64,000 bases of DNA from Nemopilema nomurai (GCA_003864495.1 ML133500.1:1-64000); one strand, 5' to 3'. Numbered from the stretch's first letter, positions 1-11,037 are shown. Program-made: numbers and translations. Notes: generated by a model from the sequence alone, not told the origin.

Positions 1-442
1 GGATTACGGGTCAATGTGTTGTGGCTTTTAGAAACTGCTTGGTTAAGTTAGTTCTGTCTTGGTCGTAACCAAAAATGGAGCTCATTAGCAGTTCCTCGCA
101 TGATAGTCTGTAATCCATTCTTCTTCAAAACGTGATGAAAAGCATCAATGCTCAAAGGGGGAGAAACATTGGTCATTTTGATAAAAACTCATGCCAGAAA
201 GGAACAAGACATTTTGACTCAGCTTCGCATACGCTGCTTTAAGGTATCAAAAGGTCTCCGTTAGAGTGAGTCGTATATATTGCGACACACGAGTTAAATT
301 CATTCAAACTCAGAGTGGAACATTGAAATGGTGACATTCTTTTTACGAAAAACTGTAACTGCGAGCAAATTTTCCGTGTTGATTATAAGGAAATTTTTTG
401 GCTTTTTTCTTGAAAGTTTTGCTCGTTTGCTCGTTACTTGTG

Positions 443-449
443 TATATAG
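443..449 (+). promoter_or_regulatory. Possible TATA-like element
   Basis: TATATAG occurs in TGTATATAGAGCC. About 50 bases downstream, near 502, there is a donor-like AAG|GTGAAAT, so a short untranslated first exon for the downstream RFamide gene is conceivable. This rests on motif spacing only; TATA-like strings are common in AT-rich DNA. Confidence 0.12.
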
Positions 450-1040
450 AGCCTGAATGTAAATTGAGATGTCTGTTCACAACTCGTGGACGAAGGTGAA
501 ATTGATTCTTCGATGTTAAATATCTAATGTTCCCGTGTGCGATGCTAGCGCTTCAATCGATCATACGCTAATAGACTCGTAAGTTTAAAAAAAGTTTTAA
601 AAAATTATGCAAGAGAAGGATCCTTGCTATTTTCGCATTTCTTGGCACGTCAGCGCTTATCAACATGTACAGTTGATGCGATCTTGAAAGATTCAAAACG
701 TTGGAAGACGACCCTTGAAGAGCGATGCTTCTATGCACTCTACTATCGCTCAAGTTGATCCTTATCATTCACTCATCACCAACTTTGCCTTCCGTTTTGA
801 AGATAGCAATACGGTCTTTTTATTGCTTCAAATTTATGCAAGTGCATTGCAAAGCTAGTTTTCTCTACGACAGCGGAGATGATTGAAGGGCGTGCCACGA
901 GCGAAGCAGAGTCGTCATATCAGAGAAAAACCAGCTGTTCCTTTCCTTTGGTGTTCCACGTTCGCAACGTCGTCTTGCTTCCAGGCACTTTAAAGAAGTT
1001 GCGCTTTCAAGCAAAGCAGACAACTCTAAAGATTTTTAAA

Positions 1041-1096
1041 GCCATTTCGACACTAAAGACTTTCAACGGCCATTTCGACCCTCATTTTCAACGGCT
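1041..1096. repeat. Two-copy direct repeat, about 28 bp
   Basis: GCCATTTCGAC followed by a variable stretch and TTTCAACG occurs at 1041-1068 and again immediately after at 1069-1096. It is a local tandem duplication with a few substitutions in the middle. No function is apparent. Confidence 0.6.
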
Positions 1097-3131
1097 GCAT
1101 TTTATGCACTGTTTCTTTTTTAGTCAAAAGCCGCTGTTAAACTAGATAACGTTTCAACCATTATTAAAAGTCCAGTTTTGAAATGTCGTTTTTACATGTT
1201 TTTAATCAGAATTTAAAACTGTATCAAGAAAGAAACTTAAAATTAGGCATGCTAGCCTAGACACTGAGATTTGGGAAGAATGAATGAAAAAATAGTAATA
1301 AGTTTTGCCGTGACGAAATGCCGTGAAGGGGAACTGGATTTTTGAGTTTTTGAGTTTCTTTTAATGAAAAAAGACAGAAATAGCTGTAGTTTGGAAAGAG
1401 GGTATGCCATTTTGATGGAAGTGAAAGGAAAATATTTGAAATTTGATTTCCCTTTCTTTTCGCTAAATCAGACGCATTACAGCCTGCTGTTAGAGCTGTA
1501 GGTATGAGCTTGGTTTGAAAAACGGTAGACCAAGGAATCTGGAGATCTCGATCTATCCAGCAACATCAATGCAAAGCTCGCAATTCTAATCTTTATAATC
1601 AAGTGCAACATAAAGTACCTACAACATAGTGCCTTTTTAACATGGATAAAGATTTGCAGCGATTGCGCATTCATTATTGAAAAAATGCCGGTTTTGAAAT
1701 ATTCATGCTACATTTCTCAACTATATCTCATATTCTGGAAAAAATGTCAAATATTCCTAATCCCTCTTTGGAACAGCCCATAGCTTCATGGACTGAGGAC
1801 TTTTGGGGCGAAATAAACCAAATGATGTCGGAATTGATTTCTTGTAACACCAAACTCCCAGTAATCGCAACCAATGGGCTCAAGTATTTCTGTAAATCCA
1901 ATGTTGCAAGCTACAACCCTTACGTCTTTCTTGCATATCGAAAAAACTGCTGGTTTCTCCACTTCAACTAGAGAGGATTTGCTGAGATTTAACCAGTCCG
2001 CTATTAATTATTAAAAGGCAATAGATAATTAGGAGTGCACGGTTTCTTCCCGAAGCGTCTGTTTCTGCGTTCCATTCGAAGCCCGACTGAAACAGAAGCG
2101 GTCGACTTTTCTTTGCTCCACAAACTGGTAAGAACATTCACTTAATTCATGCAAAGTAAGTAGCCAGTGTCCATTTCTATTTTTGCTTGTTAAATGAAGT
2201 GGTTTGCGGATTGCTACCCTGCTCGTAAGGAAGACATGTCACTCTTTTTTTGCGCATTACTAGTTGAAGTTATTTTAATACAAAGTTCCAATATCAAGCA
2301 GACAAGTTTTGAAAGATATTACAGTCACTTCAGTCCTGAACGTAGACCACGAAGAGTCATGCATTTATTTGAGATACTTTCTGAAGAGTTTGAAAACTAC
2401 AAACGAATGCGTTTTTAGCTTTGAAACTCTGATGCTCTAAATGCTCGTTTCATCTCAAGCCACTATGTAGGGAAACCACCTTTAGAATTGCAAGAGTTGC
2501 GTGCTTTCTTCTTGGTGTTTTCATAAAAGCTGTGTTGCTTTTCAATTCACTTTGTGCGAATGTTACGTTTTTGCGGCGACTTTACACACAACTCTCCGGT
2601 AGCCTTTACCGTAACGATTTCGCTGTTATATATTTAAAATATTTCACCAATTACTCGATTAGTGTAAAATTTAGCTGCTCTCCATTCTAGTTAGAAATGT
2701 AAATACTGGCTAAAACTGCAGCAAATTGTGTTTATGAGAATAAACAGAAAGGAACTAAGATATGCAAAAGTTGCAAAAAGTGCTCTAAAAGTGCAGTAAA
2801 CTACTTCTTTCAATGTTGATATTCCTGAACTAGATCCTAGTTCTGTAAGACGTTGTCTGTAATAAAGTGACAGCAAGTAGAGAAAATATATTCATACGAA
2901 GACTTCACATTAACGTAATAGACGTAATGGTACATTAACAGTTTGCTCAAGACTTCATAGCTGCTCAAGAGTTGCTTGCTACTTCTTTGCAAAGGTCAAA
3001 TGAAATACAAGCATGCTCGATTTTTGATTGATTGAAATTGATTCCTAGAAGCAAACTTTTGCCATGTGCGCATTTGGATTCAGGCAAACGTTCTCTGCAA
3101 ACGACAATGCTGTCGCTGCCTCTTTCTTCTT

Positions 3132-3250
3132 ATGACAAACATCTTTGTGTTCATACTATCCTTCGCGCTTCCTTCGTTGATGCTGGCTGGCAAAGCAAAT
3201 CCAATTGACGCACTTCACCACAATTGGCCAACTTCCATCCACATAACTAG
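3132..3250 (+). CDS. Candidate upstream exon of RFamide gene, copy A (alternative N-terminus)
   Basis: An ATG at 3132 opens a frame beginning MTNIFVFILSFALPSLMLA, a strong signal-peptide-like hydrophobic start. The frame runs to a good donor, AG|GTATTG at 3251. A good acceptor, CCTTTTGCAG, ends at 3496. Joining 3250 to 3497 (a 246-base intron) keeps the frame open through Arg-Arg-Leu-Arg-Thr-Leu-Leu-Asp-Asp into the methionine at 3522, so a longer precursor with two hydrophobic segments is possible. Against this, the ATG at 3132 has poor start context while the one at 3522 (GACATGG) is strong, and an earlier ATG at 3064 opens a short overlapping frame. The segment may simply be 5' untranslated exon. 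The splice sites are inferred from motifs only. Confidence 0.35.
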
Positions 3251-3521
3251 GTATTGCGCCTGGTAACCACCAGAAGTTTAATCGGATCGGGTAGTTTTCG
3301 CTAAGCACCTTGCACTTTTCACTGTTGTGTATATTTTGATGCGCCTTCTGTAGAATTCACTGGTGCCTAATCGCTGCCACAGAATAGAATGTTTTTGAAA
3401 TAACTTTTCTTTTGAACTACGAGCTGTCTTCCTTGATTTAATTTAGCAATTCTATTACAGGTAGTGGGAGTATGAAGTTTTCAATTCCTTTTGCAGGCGA
3501 TTGCGGACGTTGCTTGACGAC

Positions 3522-4202
3522 ATGGCAAAAATCATTAATGTAGCGCTTTGTGCGCTACTGATTTCCCAAGTTCTTTGCGAAGTGATCGAGACAAAGAAGA
3601 CAAAGGACCCTGATGAAGAAGAAGATCCAGAACAGCTCGAAGATGCAAAAAGATCAATAAAACAGTGGCTACGAGGGAGATTCGGAAAGAGGGAAGATAA
3701 CCAGTGGTTGCGAGGAAGATTTGGCAAACGGGAAGATGAGCAGTGGCTGCGAGGGAGATTTGGCAAACGGGAAGATGAGCAGTGGCTGCGAGGGAGATTT
3801 GGCAAAAGAGAAGATGAGCAGTGGCTGCGAGGGAGATTTGGCAAAAGGGAAGATGGGCAGTGGCTGCGAGGGAGATTTGGCAAAAGAGAAGATGAGCAGT
3901 GGCTGCGAGGGAGATTTGGCAAAAGGGAAGATGGGCAGTGGCTGCGAGGGAGATTTGGCAAAAGGGAAGATGGGCAGTGGCTGCGAGGGAGATTTGGCAA
4001 AAGGGAAGATGAGCAGTGGCTGCGAGGGAGATTTGGAAGAGAAGGAAGCCAGTGGCTAAGAGGAAGATTTGGAAAGGAAGCGGAGCAGTGGTTGAGAGGG
4101 AGGTTTGGAAGAGAGGCAGGACAATGGTTAAGAGGTAGATTTGGACGTGAGGCAGGCCAATGGCTGAGGGGAGATTTGGGAAAGAGGCAGGCCAGTGGTT
4201 GA
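3522..4202 (+). CDS. RFamide neuropeptide preprohormone, copy A (frameshifted, truncated)
   Basis: Secreted precursor of an amidated cnidarian neuropeptide. The protein starts MAKIINVALCALLISQVLC, a clear signal peptide with cleavage probably near residue 19, followed by an acidic propeptide and Gln-Trp-Leu-Arg-Gly-Arg-Phe-Gly units from residue 48. The Gly is the amide donor and the N-terminal Gln would cyclise to pGlu. The methionine at 3522 is chosen because it has strong start context and the signal peptide follows directly; the open frame extends 5' to the acceptor AG at 3495-3496. Thirteen complete peptide units precede a frameshift: a run of four G (4168-4171) replaces the five G seen in copy B (50907-50911). 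Unit 14 becomes RGDLGKRQASG and stops at TGA 4200-4202. The truncated product could still yield 13 peptides, or the missing base may be a sequencing error. Confidence 0.85.
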   Translation: MAKIINVALCALLISQVLCEVIETKKTKDPDEEEDPEQLEDAKRSIKQWLRGRFGKREDNQWLRGRFGKREDEQWLRGRFGKREDEQWLRGRFGKREDEQWLRGRFGKREDGQWLRGRFGKREDEQWLRGRFGKREDGQWLRGRFGKREDGQWLRGRFGKREDEQWLRGRFGREGSQWLRGRFGKEAEQWLRGRFGREAGQWLRGRFGREAGQWLRGDLGKRQASG

Positions 4203-4795
4203 GGGGAAGATTTGGTAAAGAAGCTGAAGATGAAGAGGAAGGTCTTGAAGATGAATTTGAGCAGTGGCTAAGAGGAAGGTTTGGAAAAGAGGTTGATGAA
4301 CAATGGCTTCGCGGAAGATTTGGAAGGGAAGCACTTCAGTGGCTACGTGGACGATTCGGTCGAGATTTGGCAGAGCAGTGGCTCAGGGGCCGATTCGGAA
4401 AAGAAGCTGAAGAGCAGTGGCTCCGTGGGCGTTTTGGCAAAGAAACAGATGAGGAAGATCAATGGCTTAGGGGTAGGTTTGGAAAAGAGGCTGCAGAGCA
4501 GTGGCTCAGGGGCCGATTCGGAAAAGAAGCTGAAGACCAATGGCTACGTGGACGCTTTGGAAAAGAGGCCGAGGAGGCAGATCAATGGCTCAGAGGCAGG
4601 TTTGGAAAAGAGGCTGAAGAACAGTGGCTTAGAGGTAGATTTGGAAGGGAGGCTTTTGAACAATGGCTTAGAGGCAGATTTGGAAGAGATGCAGATGAGC
4701 AATGGCTTAGAGGTCGATTCGGTAAGGAGGCTGAGCAATGGCTGAGGGGACGCTTTGGGAGAGAGGGAGAACAATGGCTGAGAGGACGTTTTGGC
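3663..4795 (+). repeat. Intragenic peptide-coding repeats, copy A
   Basis: Twenty-nine repeats encode the RFamide unit, allowing for the frameshift in unit 14. Units 1-9 (to about 4029) have a 39-base period and are nearly identical at DNA level, with Lys-Arg after the Gly. Units 10-29 have 36 to 69 bases, more synonymous change and single basic residues. The first block looks like a younger expansion. Confidence 0.9.
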
Positions 4796-4897
4796 AGAGA
4801 CAACACCAGCTCTAGCGATGAAAAGGACGCCAAGAAGGATGAGGCAAAGGCTAATGAAAAAAAGGGAATTGAGAAAGCAGAGAAGAGCAAAAAGTAG
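4172..4897 (+). pseudogene. Out-of-frame remainder of RFamide preprohormone, copy A
   Basis: After the one-base loss in the G run at 4168-4171, the rest of the coding sequence continues intact in a shifted frame. It holds the remaining RGRFG units (15 further full Gln-Trp-Leu-Arg-Gly-Arg-Phe-Gly motifs after the broken unit 14) and the lysine/glutamate-rich tail, ending at TAG 4895-4897. It is base-for-base identical to copy B over this stretch, with no further disabling change, so the break is either very recent or an assembly error. The stop codon overlaps a perfect donor string, GTAAGT, at 4897. Confidence 0.75.
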
Positions 4898-6991
4898 TAA
4901 GTATTTCTCTCTCAAATTCTAACTTCAATTCAGCCGAGGACTTCATCTAAAACAATTTTCAGTTAAACGGTGCACCTTGAAATGAGGTCATCCACGAAAT
5001 ATTACAATTGGAAATTCAGATCTTTTCAATCTAACTTGTGACATTGCTATATACCATGAATACGCTGAATGCCCTTGCTCTATATCTAATTAATAATTCA
5101 TTTCTTCCATAGGTAGCAATAATGAAATAGAGACGTGGTTTTGATTCATCATTTGCTTTGAAGACTGGTATAAATTGACACATTGCATTGGCATATAGAT
5201 AATGTACATTGTATTTATAATGTGAACGTTTGCTGGGCAGAGAACTATTATTTTGATTATTAAAGCAATCTTGGACCTACCCAAATAGAAGAGAGCCGGA
5301 TCTCATTAAGATACTATCCGATAGTTTTCATCTGTAAAAATATACAGCTCTAAGAATATAATACAACATAGAATATGGCATCTTCAGTCAGAGATTAAGT
5401 TTGCAACAATGTAAAAGAGATCAAGATCCTAAAAGGAAATTCAATGAATACACGATTACCTAAGGTCCTCGTAAGAAAATTCTCCTAAGATTGTTATGGT
5501 AACTTTACTAATTTGACTTTGAGCATTCAATTGCCAAAATTGTGCAGATACAAGTCTCTGTTTACTTAAAGTATCTGCTCCCGTTTCATTCCTTCTGTTC
5601 TTGAAGACTCAATTGACAATCTTCTTCAAGGAATATGAGCTATGCACTTCTTAATCTGCGTGGTCTTGAGCCTGCCTAACTACGCAGCAGAGTGGTGACT
5701 CTGATAATTGTGTTTATGTATCTAAAGGTAGTTGATTATTAACACATTGTTACTTTCTCGCTGCCTTATCGAATAGATTCGACATGTATGAGCCTCTTTA
5801 GTTTTGAATAGATGCATAATGGTGGGATGACAGGTATCTCCCTTGAGTAGAATTATCGCAAATCGTATCTGAACTCTACAATGCACGTGAGTCGTGCCCT
5901 TGTACTGAATTAAAGTTGCAAAAGTAAGCCACAAGACTTTTGTTAAATTTGATCATATTTTCTTTAATATGTAATTGAATGGCAATGACAAGGGTCACTT
6001 GAAAAGCTTGAAGGATGAGTTTTTGTTTCGCAAGTCTACTTTACCATTGCTGCCTTCAACCATCAGTCTGATGATTAGCTAACACTTTTCTCTTTTCACT
6101 ATTTCTTCTAATTTTAATGCATAAGACTTACTAAATAAATTATCAAAGTTAACTCAAAGACTGCTCTGGATAATTCTTCAACCATAACGTTGCTCAATGA
6201 CTCAACTGACCTCAATTACCCTATTAAAAAATCTTCCACCACGGTTTTAAGGAGTACTGCTCGAAATGAGATGTGTCTAAGTTCCATGGTGAAATTTACG
6301 AGTAGCCTGCCCGTGTTGGCTGAAACATCGATAATGGAGATAACCAAAACTTTTCATCAGTGTGTCCTAAAGACGTTAAACGAGCATGAAAGTATTAACT
6401 TAGAGCTGCTGGTATGGTCTCATGAGAAAGTTATAATCCCAAACAACTGGTAGTCTATTTGGAATTTCAAGGCCTGCAAATATTATGAAATTAAGTACAC
6501 AAAAGACTAGAAAGTTTTGTGCGAAACACTATACAATTGTACACATTCTTTTCAAGCTTCTTGATATCCATTAACTCGCTATCACTTTGTACGATCCCCT
6601 TTTTCATTTAGAAAACCTGGTTCATCTGAATAGAGACAATTGCACCGCTATCAGATTTTTTATTGCCCTACAATTTCTTATTCTTTGATGACCAACCATT
6701 CATCGCTCAGTAAAACAATCCAGGATTGCAGATAAAGAGATTAGCATTTTCTAATCAGTTCATTATCAAAACCCTAATCAACCAACAATTTCCAACAAAT
6801 AAAAAGAACTTGTGATGTAGAATATGCAAAAGAACCTTTCCTCTGAAGTACTTTTACTTGCCACACTTCTCTGCGGTGGCGCAACAGAGACAAAAATGGC
6901 TGTAACTGCTTGCCACACCGCAATCTTGCATTCTTGAGACTGAAATATCTCAGGTCAACTTGTAAGCTACCGAATGAAAGGCATCTGTTTC
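4898..6991. other. 3' flank of RFamide copy A
   Basis: AT-rich DNA with no recognisable gene. It probably contains the 3' untranslated region. Acceptor-like TTCAATTCAG ends at 4933 and ACAATTTTCAG at 4962, opposite the GTAAGT at 4897. A variant polyadenylation signal ATTAAA lies at 5259-5264 and an AATAAA at 6134-6139. Sequence up to about 6398 is identical to the second block except for one added T in block B (after 51739). A small ORF at 6190-6453 differs at its 3' end from the second copy and is not supported as coding. Confidence 0.5.
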
Positions 6992-7068
6992 CAGTGGCCG
7001 ATTCAGGGGCAGAGGGTAGTTGCCCCCCTTTGCTAAGTTGAAGCTGGTCCGGCGCCCCCGTGCGTGAA
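6992..7068 (+). mobile_element. hAT-like terminal inverted repeat remnant, block A
   Basis: CAGTGGCCGATTCAGGGGCA resembles the common hAT-superfamily terminus CAGTGGCGGATCCAGG (recalled, not searched). It is followed by GC-rich sequence with C runs that stands out from its AT-rich surroundings. No matching opposite end was found in the following few kilobases, so this is a fragment or a solo end. The same fragment sits at the same place in block B, so it predates the duplication. Confidence 0.4.
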
Positions 7069-10000
7069 CCTAACCAACTGCTCGATACTCCTTGTTGCTC
7101 TTCGCTTACATATGATATCAATTGCTTATTTAAAAGATATCAAACGACCGCAATTAAGGTTATACATTACACTAAAAACTCATCAAGAGATAGTCAAGAA
7201 CAGCCCTTCTCTTTGGCCTGACATTGAGATATCATCAAAAGCAAGGTAGCAGTTGATAACAGTACTATCCTGATGAAAATTATTTCAGACTGTTTTTAGA
7301 TTGTCTTCGACTATTTTCTTACGATATTCTTTAAATTTTTCATCTGGAGTTCCATTGTTTAGCGCTGCTCTTAAAGAACATTTAGGTCGTGTAAAGAAAC
7401 ACTGCACTACCAAAAAGGCACCATGTTATTCCTTCCATATATTTACGTATTTTTAGCAGGTTTCATTGCATCGCGACGCCATACCCAATAAAAAGGAGAA
7501 GATACATACAAAGGTGTCTCAAGGAATTAGATCTTTGATTGTTTTCACCTGGATGGAATTTCAATTTGAATGAAATCCTTTACTTGGCTGAGAAACGAAG
7601 AGTTATGCACTAAATGAGCAGTCAAATTTGTCAAAATTGTGAAGAACGGCTAATTTGATTACGATATCTCTTCGCAGCTACATTTAGTATAGAGGAAAGC
7701 CCTCATTCATTCTAGCAAGTTTCTAATACGATGTCCAGACATTTCAGGGAGTTGGAGACAACCAGTCAAGTCTTATTTTGGATCTTGTTTGTTCTGTCTT
7801 TCATGAAAATAATTTACCTACCACATTCAAATAATGTTCTTATCGGGCATCTCAATCCTCATATGACGTAGGGATTGCTAAATTTACAGGCCAATGAAAG
7901 TGCTTTTCATTCGATCAGTTTGAGCTTCTAGTCTTAAACTGTTATGTGCCTTTTTCAAGCGGCAAATTTTCAGCATGCCGTTTCACCCACGTAATGAAAT
8001 CGCGCAAGACTTTTTCATTCTGGAGTGAAACTTCTACAGGTCATTCGCGTATTTTATCAATTGCAATGATTGAGTGTGTTAAGTTATATCATGTGAAGGT
8101 CTGTTTAGGATCTCTCAGAAACTAGGCTTCTTCATAAAGGTAAACCTCTCGGTTTGATAGATCATTTAGTATTAACTCTAGAAATAATTAATAGATACGA
8201 ATAGACCTTCATTGAAAGTTATCATTTTGGTATGGCTATGGCCTCGGCTTTTAAGTCTTAACGATAAGGAGAAACAGCTTTTTGAACAGCAAAACCTCAA
8301 TAAATGATCAATAAGAAGCCTGGGTCCAGCTTTTAGATTTCACTTCCACTTTGACAGAATTACCACTACAATTTTCTAAACAAAATTGTTTGCATAGCAA
8401 GATCTTGCTGTTAATATTTTCTGTCAAACGAAAGTAGGCTCTTGAAGCAAAAAAGTTTCTAGTTGTAAAACTTTGAGGGTGTACAAATATACCGCTTGAA
8501 TCGTTCTCTGTTGCACCTCTAATTGGACCCTAAACCTCGGCAATATCATAGTTCTATGTTTATAGCTGTTTTGCAAATGAGAAGCCTCTCTGAAAGCTTG
8601 TGTAACGAAAAAGTAAATAACATGGTGATAGAAATCCTTCTTGTTTTCATATTAACCTCGGTTGGAATGACGAGCTAGAGAGCACTGCCAGAGAGTGACA
8701 AACGGTGCCTCGTGTGCATTTGTCACGGGTGGAGCCACAGGTGGAACAAAAAGAAACAAGAAGATGCTTTTGAATATTTCTACTTGATCTCATTCGTTTT
8801 GCAATCGTTTTACTTCCTGATGATTCATGAAGATTCATTGAAGAGTGATTACAGTCACAATACCGAAAATTTGCCGCCATTGGTATTGATTCACTGTTTT
8901 CACTTTTGTTTTCAAGGTTTGTGGTTTTATCTTTTGAAGGAATTCTAGTTAATATCTGTAGCAGCCAAAATTGCACAGATTGAAAACCATTCTTAAAATT
9001 GTCCTGTATAATTATCGATGTATTTGTATCTGTATTTTTTCAGAGAAGAATGAAAAAATTGAACCTTTGCTGAAATAAGTGAAATTAGTTGGTCAGCATT
9101 GCTAGTCAAAAGACTAAATGAACAGTCCAAATAATGGGTGCTCTTTTTCTGTGATCTAATTATACAGAGAATGTCTGGGGTCTATATGTTATTATCAGAT
9201 TTCAGCTTGTCAAAGTTAAGATGAGTAATCTGCTACCATATTCAAGAATAATCAGTAGTGAATCAATTGTTTCATGAATTTATCCTTTTTACAAAAAGAC
9301 GACTTTCTTAGGAGTTTTGTCTGTTATCTAATCATATTTGTTGCTTAACAGTGTTTATATGTTGCTAATTTCCAGTTCAGAGCCATAATAGAACAGATTA
9401 GGACTGTTTTAAGACAATTAGAAGTAGGATTCAGCAAGACATATAAACACTTTTAGAAAAAAAATGGGTGTGTCAGTTGCCTGTATCTTTAAAATTGCAA
9501 GAGGAATATTAAAGAAGGTGGGGAAATTTGATCAACTGTGAATGGATAAAAGCAGCATAAAAGATACACAAAACAAATTACTGAAATGTTTTTTAGAAGC
9601 CACACCAACCAATTTGAAATGATACTTTCTACTAAGGTTTTGTGTGGATTGATACTAAAGGTAAACAGAAGTCATTATTTTGAAGTATATCAGAAGTATA
9701 TCATATATCATTATGAAGTAATTTTGAAGTATATCACACAGAGGTATACCATTTGTTTCAACAGGGTTATAGGTATCAGCTGCAGGAGTCACAAAACCTA
9801 ATGACAATTTCCTCAGGATGTCATAAACCTAAATGGCTTATTGTTCAAATTTCAAGATTTATAAGTCAGGATGGAATTAAAGCCCTTAGATATTTGTCAT
9901 TCTTATCCGTCAAGTACAAAGATAGGCTATGCTTTTGTATAACAAAACTGGCACCGTCTCCAAAAGGCAATTCATACTCTACTTTTTTATTTCAAGTCTA

Positions 10001-10877
10001 GGTCAGAGTAACAAATAATTGTGCACAGGGTATAGTTACAATAAGGCACAAATGGATTAGCCTCATACACAGAAAGAATGTGCTATTGGGAAATGGAATG
10101 AAGAGCAACAGTTGAATATACTAAAACTGACACATCTATTTTCAACTGTAATGTACCTGCTGTCAATGAAAAAATATTCATTTTTATTATTATGGATATG
10201 CTGACTTGCATATCAGTTTGGTTGATAGTGTTAAATATTTTGGAGAATAATTTTGGAGAATAAAAAATTATTCATGGAGTACACCAAAGTTTTATATACA
10301 AAAGTATCTTTTTCCTTGAGGTTTCTCAGTTATGTATTGGCAGAAAATTATACATATTGCACTGGAGTTACTGTACTTTTTCAATGACTGACAGTTCTAT
10401 CAATAAACTTTTTATTTATGTATTCTTTATAGCTACTAAGAATATTGTAAGGCTGTGATTGCCTTTTCCTCTGCCTTTCTTTCTGGTAAGGTCTCCAATC
10501 AACTTTTGTCATAACCAATGATTTGTAGCATTTTCCTTGATGCTAAAAGGATAGTCTCCTGTATTTCTTCTGAGCAGATCTGAAGTGATATTTGCCAGTC
10601 TGTTTATGTACCTGTCAAATATATACCAGCATGGCTTGTTTTTGGTTTGTAACTAAGAGGTATTTCTTGAACCTACCTTTTGTATTGTGCTATTGTATTT
10701 TGTATGTGGCCTCAATTGGGTATATCTTCAATTATCCTCAATAGATTACTTGCCTTGGGTGGAATTTCATTTTCAATGAGAATTTTTTAATGAGAATCAA
10801 AAGTGAGGGGCACATTGAAGAAGGGCAGATATCTTATTTTACTTTATTACTCATCTTCAAGATGCGAGTATGACTCT
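7069..10877. other. AT-rich flank, block A, no supported gene
   Basis: No domain or splice model could be supported. A minus-strand ORF at 8647-8976 (109 codons) keeps its length in block B but carries several amino-acid changes, and the overlapping plus-strand ORF is broken there by a TAA. Around 7880 and 8600 block B has extra sequence of roughly 20-40 bases. Around 9040 block B has an extra segment of about 140 bases. These make the segment useful for judging divergence between the blocks. Confidence 0.45.
9677..9737. repeat. Short imperfect repeat present only in block A
   Basis: GAAGTATATCA and close variants occur three times (near 9682, 9693 and 9726) with ATGAAGTA between them. The corresponding place in block B, near 56610-56630, lacks the expansion and reads directly from a GTCATAATGTTGAAGAG-like sequence. 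It is a small copy-specific expansion or contraction. Confidence 0.55.
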
Positions 10878-11037
10878 TTACTTAAGTTGAAAGATCATAT
10901 ATATAAACATGTTAAGTAAGATAGGATCCAGTAATGACCCTTGTTTTAGTTTCACCGGAAAACCTTGATGTGGCACCTTGTCAAAAGCTTCATCGAAATC
11001 TAACAATATCACGTGAATTTGTTTTTTTCATCAATAG
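10878..11037 (-). mobile_element. LINE-type reverse transcriptase remnant, block A
   Basis: The minus strand encodes, in one frame, VILLDFDEAFDKVPHQ followed by QGSLLDPILLNMFIY. The first matches the motif A region of non-LTR reverse transcriptases (LDFSKAFDKVPH type). The second matches the QGS-xLxPxLFNxYIxDL region. In intact enzymes these are separated by tens of residues; here only a few residues lie between them, so the copy is internally deleted. The frame ends at a stop around 10878-10880. No YxDD motif, endonuclease or tail was recognised nearby. This is a dead fragment whose clade cannot be assigned by eye. Confidence 0.65.

Larger units (their letters stand above)
1..3044. other. 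Single-copy upstream region, no convincing gene
   Basis: AT-rich non-coding-looking DNA that is not repeated elsewhere in the window; homology with the second block begins only at 3045. Short open frames exist (for example an ATG at 1705 giving 88 codons and an ATG at 2194 giving 74 codons), but none shows a recognisable domain and none has a second copy to test conservation. It may hold the promoter and an untranslated first exon of the RFamide gene that starts downstream. A short inverted pair, TCTGTTTC near 2068 and GAAACAGA near 2093, could form a small hairpin but has no known meaning. Confidence 0.5.

Noticed and set aside
3501..3521. TTG start upstream of the preprohormone ATG
   Set aside because: Non-ATG starts are unlikely in an animal gene. 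The ATG at 3522 has strong context and is followed directly by a signal peptide.
3455..4000. Minus-strand ORF of 181 codons opposite the RFamide repeats (also 50194-50739 and 50274-51074)
   Set aside because: Shadow of the 39-base coding repeats. Its repeated peptide simply mirrors the sense repeats, and it has no signal or independent support.
6774..7121. Minus-strand ORF across the hAT-like fragment
   Set aside because: It overlaps the GC-rich transposon terminus, its N-terminal part is translated terminal repeat, and its C-terminal end changes in block B because of a one-base indel.
8712..8948. Plus-strand ORF of 78 codons
   Set aside because: Broken by a TAA at the matching place in block B, with no recognisable domain.
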